A DNA stretch of 64,000 nucleotides from Bradyrhizobium arachidis (GTDB lineage: Bacteria > Pseudomonadota > Alphaproteobacteria > Rhizobiales > Xanthobacteraceae). Shown here piece by piece: positions 17,579 through 26,994 of this stretch. Every line of letters begins with the position of its first letter. Position 1 is the first letter of the stretch. Location: positions 8,821,501-8,885,500 of the forward strand of contig NZ_CP077970.1 of assembly GCF_024758505.1 (NCBI RefSeq). The letters are read 5' to 3'. The translations under genes and the position numbers were made by a program. The notes below the pieces were generated by a model. That model saw only the letters and a list, made by a program, of their open reading frames with translations. It did no database searches and was not told the DNA's origin.

Positions 17579-17858
17579 GCAATTCTCCGGGCCGCCTCTC
17601 AGGCGGGCGTTGCGTTACCCTTGGCGGAGCACGGGATGGCCTCGCGGGGGGTGAGCGGTCACCAATATCATAGGCGGCGACCGGGATCGCAGCTCACGTT
17701 TCACAACGCGAGCCGGCATTGCGGCCATGCGCGGATGGTATCCCCGAACTCGCCGTTCACCCGTCCGAGCTTTGTGAGGGCTCAAGTGCCGCCCAGGGCC
17801 GCAAACGCGCCACGCAGTCGCAGGTAACGCGCCGTGCCCGCGCGCGCAGCCCTGCCCG

Positions 17859-20498
17859 TTACGCCGCCGTCTGGCGCCGCCGCCGCGCGGTGTGGCCTTG
17901 CCATGACAGGTCGGCCAGCGGCACGGGCTTGCTGAAGTAGAAGCCCTGGCCGAGGGCAATTCCGAGCGACTGGAGCTGACTGACCTGTTCGGAGGTCTCG
18001 ACGCCCTCGGCGACGATCGAGAGCTTCAACGTTTTCGCAAGCTGCACGATGGATTTCAGCACCGCGACGGTTTCGCTGCGGTCGATCCTGTCGATGAAGG
18101 ATTTGTCGATCTTGACCTTGTCGAACGGAAACGCCGTCAGATAGGACAAGGACGAATAGCCGACACCGAAGTCGTCAAGTGCAATGGAGACGCCGAGCGC
18201 CTTGAGGCGCTGGAGTGTCTTGAGGTTCTCCTGAGTATCGGCGAGAAACACACTCTCGGTGATCTCGAGCTCGAGCCGGGTTTGCGGCAGTCCGCTCTGT
18301 GCCAGTGCGAACGTCACGGTATCGACGAGGTTGGTGCCAGCAAATTGCAGAGCGGAGAGGTTGACCGCGACCTTGACATCATCAGGCATGGTCATCGCGT
18401 CGCGACACGCCTTGGCCAGCACCTGCTCGCCGAGCTCGACGATCAGTCCGCCCGTCTCCGCAACCGCAATGAACTCGACCGGTGGAATGAAGCCCCTGGT
18501 GCCGTGACGCCAGCGCGCCAGGGCCTCGACCGATTTCACACGGCCGGTGCCGAGCTCGATCACCGGCTGATAGAACACCTCGATCTCCTCGCGCCAGATC
18601 GCCTCACGAAGCTCGATCTCGAGCACGTTGCGCTGATCCGCTTCGGCCTTGAGATCCGCCGAGTAGATATGGAAGCAGTTTCGGCCGGCGTTCTTCGACT
18701 TGTAGAGCGCAAGATCGGCATTGCGAAGGATCTCATCGACCCGCGTGCCATGCTCGGGTACCACGGCAACGCCGATGCTGCAGCCGATCGCGACGGGATG
18801 GCCATCGACGTGATAGGGTTCCGCAACGGCTTGAACCAGCCGCGCCGCGAGCGCGGCAGCGCCATCGTGGATCGAGACCTTGCCCGTCGACACGATCACG
18901 GCAAACTCGTCACCGCCGATCCGCGCCGCAATATCGACGTCACGGATCTGCGCCTTGATCCGGACCGCAACCTGCTTCAGCAGCGCGTCGCCGCATTGGT
19001 GGCCGAGCGCATCATTGACGGACTTGAACTTGTCGAGATCCAGCAGGAGCACGGCGAACGGCACGCCGAGCCGGGAATGCCTCGCGAGCGCTTCGTCGAT
19101 GCGGTCCTTGAACAGATTGCGATTGGCGAGGCCGGTCAGGCTGTCGTAATGCGCTAACCTCTCGATCCGGTCTTCGGACGCCTTGCGTTCGGTGATGTCT
19201 TCATGGGTGGCGACCCAGCCACCGTCCTCGCGCCGTCCGTAGGAGATATAGACGACCCGCCCATCGGGGAACTGCACGGTGTTCGAAATGTGCTCCGACT
19301 GGACGAGCCGGTTCTTCAAATCGACGAGATAAGCCTCGACGTCGAGCACGGCAGTCTGTTTTGCAAACACCTCGCGGAAATCGATGCCGATGCGAATCTC
19401 CTCCGGCGCGAGGCCATAGAGTTCGAGCCATTGTCGATTGAACGCGATCAGGCGGTCGCGGTCGTCGAACATGCTCAACCCCAGGGGAAGATTCCTGAGT
19501 GCGTCTTCGAACTTGATCGCAGAATCGCGCAGCTCGCGCTGGGCCCGATCGAGCGCTTGCTGCCGCCGCCAGTGGAACACCGTCGCGGTCAGGATGATGA
19601 ACGTGAGCAGCAGCGCGCCACCGAGATAGATCTTCTTCCTGGAATCGGATCGTGCGTAGATCTCCTGCTCCGAAATGCCCACGGTGAAGATGAGCGGAAA
19701 GACGTGCGATCGGCGCGCGGTGATCAACCTGTCGGTGCGGTTCGGCCGGTTTTCGTTCCAGTACTGTGCATGGAAGCCGTCCCCCAGCTCGCCTTCGACG
19801 CGGCTCGGGGCGCGCTGCCCCAGCACGGCACCCTGGTCCACGCCGCGCGCGGCGAGCACGATATAGTTCGAGTTTCTGAGAACCAGCGTTCCTCCGGCGC
19901 CGAGTTTTGCCGTATCGTAGAACCTGCCGACGACGTCGACGCTGACCGAGCCGACGACCACGCCCACCGGATTCCTGGCGAGGTCGAACATCTTCCTTGC
20001 GAGCTGGATGGTCCATTTGTTGGACGCCCGCCCCAACACCGGCTTCGCGACATAGAGGCGATCATCGGCTTGCGACATGACATTGGCGAAGTGCTCGCGA
20101 TCGCCGAGATAGAGCGGCGGACCGGAATAGCCGGCTGTCGTATCGAGCATGTAGCCGTCCAGTCCGATCAGGGAGAACTGAACCACGTCGCCGGTGGCGA
20201 TACGGGCCCTGTCAGACCAGAGCTTGAGACTGAAGGTCAGCTCATCCTGGGCGTAAAGTGCGCGCACCACCAGCAACGACTGATCCACGCGTTCGAAGAT
20301 GCGCTCGGTGTTTTCCTCGAACAATTCGGCGACGCTGTCGCCCTGCAGCCGCGCCTGCTGGACCGCATCCGCCCGCTCCGATGACGTGATCGCGAAGTAC
20401 CCGATCCAGACCAGGGGCAGGAAGAACAATGCAATCTGCAGCGGGGCATTCCGCAGAATTGTCATCGCAGCTTTGCGCACGGAACTTCCGGGAATCAC
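17859..20498 (-). CDS. Membrane-anchored diguanylate cyclase/phosphodiesterase (dCache-PAS-GGDEF-EAL)
   Basis: An 879-residue two-domain cyclic-di-GMP protein. A membrane helix (about residues 20-38) and a second one (about 289-308) flank a periplasmic sensor of the double-Cache kind. A PAS domain (about 325-440) ends in the DITERK linker, followed by GGDEF (core motif 528-532, ARIGGDEFAV) and EAL (core motif 658-660, SVEALARW; metal residues in VNLSALQF and ALDDFGVGYSS). An RXXD inhibitory site (RDVD, 519-522) sits five residues before GGDEF, so product inhibition is likely. Both active sites look intact. The start is a GTG at 20498; an ATG at 20465 is a serious alternative. Confidence 0.92.
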   Translation of the reverse strand: MIPGSSVRKAAMTILRNAPLQIALFFLPLVWIGYFAITSSERADAVQQARLQGDSVAELFEENTERIFERVDQSLLVVRALYAQDELTFSLKLWSDRARIATGDVVQFSLIGLDGYMLDTTAGYSGPPLYLGDREHFANVMSQADDRLYVAKPVLGRASNKWTIQLARKMFDLARNPVGVVVGSVSVDVVGRFYDTAKLGAGGTLVLRNSNYIVLAARGVDQGAVLGQRAPSRVEGELGDGFHAQYWNENRPNRTDRLITARRSHVFPLIFTVGISEQEIYARSDSRKKIYLGGALLLTFIILTATVFHWRRQQALDRAQRELRDSAIKFEDALRNLPLGLSMFDDRDRLIAFNRQWLELYGLAPEEIRIGIDFREVFAKQTAVLDVEAYLVDLKNRLVQSEHISNTVQFPDGRVVYISYGRREDGGWVATHEDITERKASEDRIERLAHYDSLTGLANRNLFKDRIDEALARHSRLGVPFAVLLLDLDKFKSVNDALGHQCGDALLKQVAVRIKAQIRDVDIAARIGGDEFAVIVSTGKVSIHDGAAALAARLVQAVAEPYHVDGHPVAIGCSIGVAVVPEHGTRVDEILRNADLALYKSKNAGRNCFHIYSADLKAEADQRNVLEIELREAIWREEIEVFYQPVIELGTGRVKSVEALARWRHGTRGFIPPVEFIAVAETGGLIVELGEQVLAKACRDAMTMPDDVKVAVNLSALQFAGTNLVDTVTFALAQSGLPQTRLELEITESVFLADTQENLKTLQRLKALGVSIALDDFGVGYSSLSYLTAFPFDKVKIDKSFIDRIDRSETVAVLKSIVQLAKTLKLSIVAEGVETSEQVSQLQSLGIALGQGFYFSKPVPLADLSWQGHTARRRRQTAA

Positions 20499-20780
20499 GA
20501 CGCGCGCGCCCTCATCAGCCGCCAGGACCGAACAGTGATCGTCGCGAAAGAGGGCATTGCCTATCTCCGCCTCATCGGGAACAGCACAGCCGCAAGCGGG
20601 GCGCTGTCGTCATCCCGGGTCCCGAGCCTAGGGCTACAGCCTTAAGTTTTAGTTCGGAGAAAGCTCAAGTGTTAGACTTATTGCATCCGTATGATCACGG
20701 AGGGCGGCCGCTTCCGGGCGGCCTGGCGATATTAACTATCCGACAGCGTCATTTTGTCGCCGCGAGTTCCGCGGGGCTGC

Positions 20781-20954
20781 TCAAAATGCGCGCGCAAGAA
20801 CGATCGTGCCGGACAGGATGAGCGTCACGCCCGCAGCAAGGCTCAGTCTTCGGCCGAACGGAGGCAGCTTCTCGCCGGCGACATAGAGCGCGATGCCGAC
20901 GATCCGGACCAGATTCATCACGCCGCTGACGAACGGCAATGCCATCCAGAAACC
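20781..20954 (-). pseudogene. C-terminal remnant of a DUF2182 membrane protein
   Basis: Fifty-seven residues ending in LARAF align closely with the end of the complete DUF2182 protein encoded at 21593-22387: ALPFVSGVMNLVRIVGIALY against ALLFVSGVMNLAWIIAIALY, then EKLPPFGRRLSLAAG against EKLLPFGRRLSHAAG. The upstream two thirds of the gene are missing and the reading continues into unrelated sequence. It is a decayed duplicate, separated from the intact copy by the SnoaL-like gene. Confidence 0.8.
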
Positions 20955-21051
20955 AGCTCCGACGCGTCTGTTGGTTCGCGAGATCGCACTGCCACCGTAA
21001 CTCCCCGAAAGGGCGCGAGCGATGCGCCCTCCCCGGTCCTCACTCCTGTCA

Positions 21052-21450
21052 TCACGACATTGCGGCAACTTCCGCCGCCGTGTCGTAATATTCCTGGAAG
21101 TACACCAGCTTTCCCTGGCTGTATTTCAGCACATGGGCCCATTCGTTCTTGCTGGTCTTGCCCGTCTTCTTCATCCGACCGGCGGATGAGCCGAGGACAA
21201 CGACGGTGTCGCCCTGCTCGATCATCTCGCGCGGCGCAAACTCGCTGAAGTCGATATTCTCCGCGATCTTCGCAAAGAAGCCGGCAATCTCCTGCTTTCC
21301 CTTGTAGCGACCGGCCCAAGGCAATTTGTCCCTGGGGCCTGGCGTTATCCAGGTGCAGTCGTCGGTCATCATGTCGTTGACCAGCGTTGCAATGTCGCCC
21401 TGCTGGAAAAGCTCATAGCCCTTCTTCGCGATCTCGAGATTGGATGCCAT
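21052..21450 (-). CDS. SnoaL-like/NTF2-fold protein
   Basis: A 132-residue single-domain protein of the NTF2-like superfamily (ketosteroid isomerase/SnoaL type). NLEIAKKGYELFQQGDIATLVNDMMTDDCTWITPGP is the usual helical lid and first strand, and the C-terminal FQEYYDTAAEVAAM is typical. Such proteins are small-molecule isomerases, hydrolases or simple binders; the function here is open. The ATG at 21450 has AAGGAG eight bases upstream. It lies between the DUF2182 remnant and the complete DUF2182 gene. Confidence 0.87.
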   Translation of the reverse strand: MASNLEIAKKGYELFQQGDIATLVNDMMTDDCTWITPGPRDKLPWAGRYKGKQEIAGFFAKIAENIDFSEFAPREMIEQGDTVVVLGSSAGRMKKTGKTSKNEWAHVLKYSQGKLVYFQEYYDTAAEVAAMS

Positions 21451-21592
21451 TGGACCTACTCCTTGCAACATTGAAGGTGGTTTTCACGCGATGAAATTCG
21501 AAAGGAAATCCGCGCTCGTATATTCGTGCAATCACCTCCTCTCAGGATCGAAGGAAGCGCCGCAAGCGGCACAGCACCTTCCATCGTGTATC

Positions 21593-22387
21593 TCACGCCG
21601 CCCGCGCGAGCAGAATCGCGCCTGTTATGATGAGGGTCGCTCCGGCCGCATGGCTGAGCCTGCGGCCGAACGGAAGCAGTTTCTCGCAGGCAACATAGAG
21701 TGCGATGGCGATGATCCAGGCCAGATTCATCACGCCGCTGACGAACAGCAATGCCATCAGGAACCAGCAGCAGCCGACGCAGTAGCTGCCGTGGCGAAGT
21801 CCCATGCGGAGCGCCCCGCTTCCGCCGACCCGCCAGTACCTGCTCAGGAACAGCAGCGGGTTTTGACAGTAGCGAAGGCAGGCGGTCTTGAGCGGCGTGA
21901 ACTGATAGAGCCCCGCGGCCAGAAGAATAATGCCGCCCAGAACGACGCTCGTGCTTGCCATCGCCATCGACAAGAACCCGCTACGTTCGAGCGCCCATTG
22001 TGCCAGGACCGCAACGAGACTGAACCCGGCCCATGCCAGCAGATAGCCGGCGAGAAAGATCCAGACCTCCCTCGCTGCGCCGGACGCAGTCTCCTGCCTG
22101 CGCTTGACTGTCGCGTACAAGAGGACAGTGGGCGCCGCGCTCGGCACCATCATCGCGATCATCATCGTCCACCACATCGCAAACAGCAGCACGGCGTAGA
22201 GCGGCGTCCATGGCATCGGCGCCATGTCCGGCATGTCGGCCATCATGTCGGTATCCATGCCGGCGCCAACAGCGAGATAGGCCCAGGCGAGCGCCACAAC
22301 CGCGACAAGCCCAGCCGCAACGACCAGGCGATCGCGACGTAGCACCTGTTCGAGCACGCCTTGTTCGAGCACGCCTGGCTCGGTCAT
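21593..22387 (-). CDS. DUF2182 integral membrane protein
   Basis: A 264-residue inner membrane protein of the DUF2182 family, sometimes described as a predicted metal-binding membrane protein. Seven or so hydrophobic segments are visible. A Met/Asp-rich loop (MDTDMMADMPDMAPMPW) after the first segment, the WWTMMIAMMVPSAAPTVLLY segment, and the TACLRYCQNP and HGSYCVGCCW cysteines are potential metal ligands, copper being an obvious candidate given the methionines. It follows the DUF1326 gene by 48 bases on the same strand, a pairing I have seen often in this group, so the two probably act together. Confidence 0.87.
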   Translation of the reverse strand: MTEPGVLEQGVLEQVLRRDRLVVAAGLVAVVALAWAYLAVGAGMDTDMMADMPDMAPMPWTPLYAVLLFAMWWTMMIAMMVPSAAPTVLLYATVKRRQETASGAAREVWIFLAGYLLAWAGFSLVAVLAQWALERSGFLSMAMASTSVVLGGIILLAAGLYQFTPLKTACLRYCQNPLLFLSRYWRVGGSGALRMGLRHGSYCVGCCWFLMALLFVSGVMNLAWIIAIALYVACEKLLPFGRRLSHAAGATLIITGAILLARAA

Positions 22388-22435
22388 GAGCCCCTCGCTG
22401 ACAGCGCGGCAAGTTGGAACGGCGAATTCAGCGCA

Positions 22436-23068
22436 TCAGGCGGCAACGCCGTCGGGCGTCTGCACCACCTTGGCGAGCGAACTGTGCGTGCCCTTCGTTT
22501 CGAACTTGATCGCGCCGGTCGAGCGGATGTTGCAAGAGGCGACCTCGGCGGCCCGGTGCTCGAAGCCCTCGGGCATGACCACCTGAATGCGATGCGGCGC
22601 ACCCGTTACCGGATTCTTGATCGGCTCGACTTCCGTCTCCAGCACGCCCTTGACGACGAGCTTGGCGACGCGCCCGTCCTTGTCGAAGGAAAATTCGAAC
22701 GGCGCAAAGACGGGATCGTGGATGGTGGTGACGATCAGGCTGAGGATGTGGAACAGCGTACCCTCGGCGGAATGCTTGCCGGAGAAGATGTCAAACAGCG
22801 CCTGCCGCTGTTCCGGCGTTGCTCGCTCATCAACGATGGGCTGCATCTTCCCGTTGCCCTCGTGCAGCGCTCCCGGGAATTCGACGGTGGCTGCGAAATA
22901 GAGCCCATCGAGCCTGGTCCCCTCGAAATGTCCCTTGGTGATCCTCATGCCGACCATGCCCTTGCAATAGCCCTGGGTCGGCAGAGCGTTGAAGTCGCAG
23001 GGGCAGCCAAACGCGCAAGTGCAGTTCTTGATCCATTCGCCTTCGAGACGCCAGTCCGTTGCAGCCAT
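22436..23068 (-). CDS. DUF1326-family protein
   Basis: A 210-residue soluble protein of the DUF1326 family. The N-terminal block DWRLEGEWIKNCTCAFGCPCDFNALPTQGYC contains the conserved CTC...CPC...YC cysteine cluster that could bind a metal ion. No signal peptide. The ATG at 23068 has GGAGA seven bases upstream. It is the promoter-proximal partner of the DUF2182 membrane gene. The biochemical role of the family is not established; metal handling is inference from the cysteines and the partner. Confidence 0.88.
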   Translation of the reverse strand: MAATDWRLEGEWIKNCTCAFGCPCDFNALPTQGYCKGMVGMRITKGHFEGTRLDGLYFAATVEFPGALHEGNGKMQPIVDERATPEQRQALFDIFSGKHSAEGTLFHILSLIVTTIHDPVFAPFEFSFDKDGRVAKLVVKGVLETEVEPIKNPVTGAPHRIQVVMPEGFEHRAAEVASCNIRSTGAIKFETKGTHSSLAKVVQTPDGVAA

Positions 23069-23310
23069 GGCACATCTCCCAATGTGAAGGGGGACGCGGC
23101 AGCCGTCGACGGGTTCGTTCAGCGTTATGTCAGCGAAAAATCGCGAGCGGGATCGAGATCCGATCAGAAGGCCGGCATCGCGGAAAAGTCCGGTGGCGAG
23201 CTGCCGTTTACCGTCCCAATGGCGAAGAGCATATATCATTCCTGGACGAGCGACCAGCGAGGCAAATCCGAACCGCGGATGCAAAGCCAACATCCCGTGA
23301 ACGTCGCGTG

Positions 23311-24294
23311 TCAGCCGAACCTGTAGGGAAGCAGGCGTTCGCCAAAAGCCTCGCCTCGCCAGATCAATTGCAGGCCCGCGACGATCTCCGCCCCGTAGAC
23401 GGCGTAGGGGATTTCGATCGACTTCAGCCAGGGTGCGACCCACTGATTGAGAGGCGTGCCGTCGATGCTGACCAGATCGCAATCGCCGGGGATTTTCAGG
23501 CCGCGTTCGAGCGCGCGCCGGTTGACGCCATAGGCGATCTGGTCGCTCACGCAGAGAATGGCGTCCGGCGTGTCGCTGCCGCCGAAAATTCGCGCGCCGG
23601 CGTCGTAGCCGACTTGCAGATGCGATCGTCCCGCGCCGTCGGCCCGGATGATCGCGTCGTCGGAACAGCCACGCTCCCGCAGCCTGGCCAAAAAACCCGA
23701 CACGCGGTCCCGCGATGCGGACGAGCCCAGCCGCGGAAAGACAACAGCCGGGGCACGCCGCCCGAGATCGGCAAAATGGTCGGCGACGGCAGCGCCGGCT
23801 GCACGATCGTCGATCCCAACGAACGGGCCGTTGCCGGTCGGATTGCGGCGGGTCACGAAGACCGCCGGGGCGCCGGACGCGGAAAGCTCGCTCAGGCCGG
23901 GGCTGGCGACCGCCGCAACGAGGACATAGCCGCGCACCATCTGGGCCCGCATCGCGTAGAGATATTCGTCCTGAAGGTCGGGTCGGTCGTGCGTATCGCA
24001 GAGGACCATGACGTAGCCGGCCTCGCGCAGTGCGGCCTCAGTGGAGCTTGCGATCGTCGCCATGGCCGGATTGTCGAGATTGGCCGCGATCATCGCCACA
24101 AGCTGGCTTTGTCCGCTCTTGAGCGCCCGTCCCACCGGATTTGGCCGGTAGCCTACCGCCTCGATCGCATCGAGCACCCGCGCCACCGTCGCCGGGGAGG
24201 CGCGGCGCATCTCACCGTTGACGATCCGCGATACGGTCGAAACCGAGACGCCGGCCCGGGCCGCGACTGTGGCAAGTGAGACGTCTTCCGGCAT
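23311..24294 (-). CDS. LacI-family transcriptional repressor
   Basis: A 327-residue regulator. Residues 6-27 (LATVAARAGVSVSTVSRIVN) form the LacI helix-turn-helix, followed by the hinge VGYRPNPVGRALKSG. The rest is a periplasmic-binding-protein-like sugar sensor (VFVTRRNPTGNG, FVGIDDRAAGAAVADHF). It is divergent from the sugar ABC transporter operon and probably represses it by binding the palindrome at 24388-24405. The effector is likely an alpha-glucoside or its product, judged from the GH31 enzyme in the operon. Confidence 0.92.
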   Translation of the reverse strand: MPEDVSLATVAARAGVSVSTVSRIVNGEMRRASPATVARVLDAIEAVGYRPNPVGRALKSGQSQLVAMIAANLDNPAMATIASSTEAALREAGYVMVLCDTHDRPDLQDEYLYAMRAQMVRGYVLVAAVASPGLSELSASGAPAVFVTRRNPTGNGPFVGIDDRAAGAAVADHFADLGRRAPAVVFPRLGSSASRDRVSGFLARLRERGCSDDAIIRADGAGRSHLQVGYDAGARIFGGSDTPDAILCVSDQIAYGVNRRALERGLKIPGDCDLVSIDGTPLNQWVAPWLKSIEIPYAVYGAEIVAGLQLIWRGEAFGERLLPYRFG

Positions 24295-24379
24295 CGGCCT
24301 CTATGGGGTTGGTCCGATTGCAACCTATAGCCACCGTCGAGGCTTCTTCCGAGACCCGACAAGACGATTTAAACCACGA

Positions 24380-24409
24380 TTGACAGTTTGGCAAACGTTT
24401 GCCAAGATA
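24380..24409 (+). promoter_or_regulatory. Promoter with LacI-type operator for the alpha-glucoside operon
   Basis: TTGGCAAACGTTTGCCAA at 24388-24405 is a perfect 18-bp palindrome with the central CG typical of LacI-family operators. A perfect -35 hexamer TTGACA lies at 24380-24385 and the palindrome covers the spacer and part of the -10 region (AAGATA-like), so a bound repressor would block RNA polymerase. It lies between the divergent lacI-type gene and the binding-protein gene. Confidence 0.85.
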
Positions 24410-24615
24410 GTTTTACCCGTTGGGGGCGCCCCGGCCGGCCCTGCCGCCTTTTGTCCGCTTCTGTGGATAACTTGCGCCCAAACGCGTGAAAAACAGCATC
24501 CGACGGGATGCCGATCTGGAAGGAAACACCTGCGCCAAAGGATCCGTCGGAGAACGGGCCCGTGGCGCCAATCTCGCGCGGACCGACCGGGCCGGCGAGC
24601 GTGGAGGAAATGATC

Positions 24616-25908
24616 ATGCGTGCCGTCAAGCCCGTTATCGCGTCTCTTGTGCTGTCCCTTCTGTCCGCCACCGCACTCAACGGGCCAGCGTCGGCCGAGA
24701 CGACCACGCTGCGAATGGCCTGGTACTCGGACGGCAACGAGGGCGAGGTGATGGCTGACCTGCTGAAGCGATTCCACGAGCAGAACAAGGACATCGACGT
24801 CGTTCTCGATCAGGTGCCCTTCAAGGCGATCAACGAGAATCTGCCCGTGCAGCTGGCCTCCGGCCAGGGCCCCGACATGGCGCGTGTCGTCGATATGGGC
24901 GGCCTGTCGCGCTACGCGCTCGACATGCGCCCCCTTCTCAAAGATCCCGGCTATTGGGAGACGAATTTCGGCCCCTTCCTCGAATGGATGCGCCCTGCGG
25001 GAGACACGCAGGCCATTCCGGGCTTCATGACCCAGCTCACCGTCACCGGCCCCTTCGTCAACAAGACCCTGTTCGAGCAGGCCGGGGTCGCGATGCCCAG
25101 CGAGAAGTCGACCTGGGAGGATTGGGCGAAAGCGGTGAAGGAGGTTGCGGGCAAGGTGCAGGCACCGTTCCCGCTCGCGCTCGACCGCTCGGGCCATCGC
25201 TTCTATGCGCTCGCCGTGTCGCAAGGCACGAAGATCTTCGGCGCGAACGGCGAGCCTGATGTCGTGGACGAGGGCTTCAAGCGCGCGGCGCAGCTCATCT
25301 ACGACTGGCACAGGTCCGGCGTCATGTCGAAGGAGCTGTGGGGCTCGGTCTCCGGCACGGCCTATCGCGGCGCCAACGACGAATTCAAGAACGCACAGGT
25401 CGTGATGTATCTGTCCGGATCGTGGCAGACTGCCCAGTTCGCCAAGACCGTGGACAACGCCTTCGACTGGGTCGCGGTCCCCAATCCCTGCGGCCCCGGC
25501 GGGTGCAGCAGCATGCCGGGCGGCGCCGCTCTCGTGGCTTTCAAGACGACCAAGCATCCCAAGGAAGTCGCGCGACTGATGGACTATCTCGCCAGCGAAC
25601 CGGTGCTGGCGGAGTTTTATTCGCGCGCGCTGTTCGTGCCCGGCCACCTTGGGCTCGCGAAGAAAGGCATCGACTATCCGACGGCCAGCCCGGAAGCCGC
25701 CGCAGCACTGAAGGTCTTCACCGCAAGCGCGGCCAGCATTTCGCCGCTCGCCTTCCAGACCCAGGGCTACACCAACAGCCGGATCATCTTCAACGCCGTC
25801 ATCAGCCGGCTCGGGCAGGCGGTCTCCGGCGAAACGACGCTCGAAGACGCCGAAAAGCGCATCACCGCCGACGTCGCGCAGCAGATCGCCGAGCGCAACA
25901 AGAAGTGA
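24616..25908 (+). CDS. Sugar ABC transporter substrate-binding protein
   Basis: A 430-residue periplasmic family-1 solute-binding protein. The signal peptide (VIASLVLSLLSATALNGPASA) ends near residue 27. The mature start TTLRMAWYSDGNEGEVMADLLKRFHEQNKDIDVVLDQVPF and the WEDWAKAVKEV and GSWQTAQFAK segments are characteristic. The ATG at 24616 is eight bases after GGAGG; an ATG at 24610 is too close to that site. It is the first gene of the operon under the LacI-type operator and would deliver an oligosaccharide, probably an alpha-glucoside, to the two permeases downstream. Confidence 0.93.
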   Translation: MRAVKPVIASLVLSLLSATALNGPASAETTTLRMAWYSDGNEGEVMADLLKRFHEQNKDIDVVLDQVPFKAINENLPVQLASGQGPDMARVVDMGGLSRYALDMRPLLKDPGYWETNFGPFLEWMRPAGDTQAIPGFMTQLTVTGPFVNKTLFEQAGVAMPSEKSTWEDWAKAVKEVAGKVQAPFPLALDRSGHRFYALAVSQGTKIFGANGEPDVVDEGFKRAAQLIYDWHRSGVMSKELWGSVSGTAYRGANDEFKNAQVVMYLSGSWQTAQFAKTVDNAFDWVAVPNPCGPGGCSSMPGGAALVAFKTTKHPKEVARLMDYLASEPVLAEFYSRALFVPGHLGLAKKGIDYPTASPEAAAALKVFTASAASISPLAFQTQGYTNSRIIFNAVISRLGQAVSGETTLEDAEKRITADVAQQIAERNKK

Positions 25909-25943
25909 CGGCGACGGGTTCACAGGGTCCAGGGATCACCGCG

Positions 25944-26984
25944 ATGTCGGACACTCCGTCCGCCGCCAGGCCGCAGCCCGGCATCGCCGCGGCGGCGCTC
26001 GCGGAAGTCCGGCGCGTCGCGGTCCTGCCGCTCGACGTCGCGCTACGCCTGTTCGATCCGCCGATGCGATGGCTGCAGCGCCTGATCGGCGCGCGGCGCA
26101 TGGCCTATGTGTTCCTGCTGCCCAACTTCGTATTCTTCGGCCTGTTCGTGTTCCTGCCGATCGGCATCAACGTCGTGTTCTCGGTGACCGGCGGCACGGC
26201 CCTGTTTCCCTCAGAGCGTCCCTATGTCGGCAGCGACCAGTTCGCCTACCTGTTCGACTGCGGCTCCTTTCTCGATCCGTCCACATGCCGCGAAGACCAC
26301 TTCTGGCGCGGTGTCGCCAATACGGCAAAATTCGTCGCGTTTCAGGTGACGGCGATGGTGCTGTTCTCGCTCGTCACCGCGCTGGTCCTCAACATGAAGA
26401 TCCGCGGGCGCGGCTTTTTCCGTGCGGTCTATTTCTTCCCGGTCCTGCTCTCGCCCGTGGTCGTCGCGCTGATCTGGAAATGGATTTTGCAGCGCGACGG
26501 GCTGCTCAACGCGGCCATCACCACGCTCGGCGGTCAAAAAATCCTGTTCTTCGTCGACCCCGGCTGGGCGATGTTCTGGGCGGTGTTCGTATCCGTGTGG
26601 GCGCATATGGGCTTCTACACACTGATCCTGCTCGCCGGCCTTCAGGCCATCCCGGCCGATCTCTACGAGGCGGCGGAGATGGACGCCACGCCGCGCTGGC
26701 GCGTGCTGACACGCATCACGCTGCCGCTGCTGTGGCCGAACATGATCGTCGTGATCGTGCTCGCGCTCATCAAGGGCGCGCAGACCTTCGACGAGGTCTT
26801 CGTGCTGACCGGCGGCGGTCCCGGCACCGCGACGCTGATGGTCGTCCAGTACATCTACGAGACCGGCTTCGCCAGCCAGGTGCAGAATTTCGGCCTCGCC
26901 GCCGCCGCGTCCGTCGTGCTCGGCGCAGTCCTTTTCGTCCTGACGCTCCTGCAATTCGCCGCCGCGCGGCGCAAAGAGATCTGA
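25944..26984 (+). CDS. Sugar ABC transporter permease (MalF/UgpA type)
   Basis: A 346-residue inner membrane protein. A cytoplasmic N-terminus of about 50 residues is followed by six membrane segments starting MAYVFLLPNFVFFGLFVFLP. The EAA loop that contacts the ATPase reads LYEAAEMDATPRWRVLTRITLPLLWPN. A loop with two cysteines (FDCGSFLDPSTCRED) faces the periplasm. The ATG at 25944 is 35 bases behind the binding-protein stop. It pairs with the next permease to form the channel. Confidence 0.92.
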   Translation: MSDTPSAARPQPGIAAAALAEVRRVAVLPLDVALRLFDPPMRWLQRLIGARRMAYVFLLPNFVFFGLFVFLPIGINVVFSVTGGTALFPSERPYVGSDQFAYLFDCGSFLDPSTCREDHFWRGVANTAKFVAFQVTAMVLFSLVTALVLNMKIRGRGFFRAVYFFPVLLSPVVVALIWKWILQRDGLLNAAITTLGGQKILFFVDPGWAMFWAVFVSVWAHMGFYTLILLAGLQAIPADLYEAAEMDATPRWRVLTRITLPLLWPNMIVVIVLALIKGAQTFDEVFVLTGGGPGTATLMVVQYIYETGFASQVQNFGLAAAASVVLGAVLFVLTLLQFAAARRKEI

Positions 26985-26994
26985 GGTGGCCGCC

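Noticed and set aside
18282..20384. Long plus-strand open frames opposite the GGDEF-EAL gene
   Set aside because: They are antisense shadows of a well-supported gene with intact motifs; they are Arg/Asp/His-rich with no family or binding site.
20704..20723. GGCCGC...GCGGCC inverted repeat as a terminator
   Set aside because: No T tract follows on either strand and no gene ends next to it.
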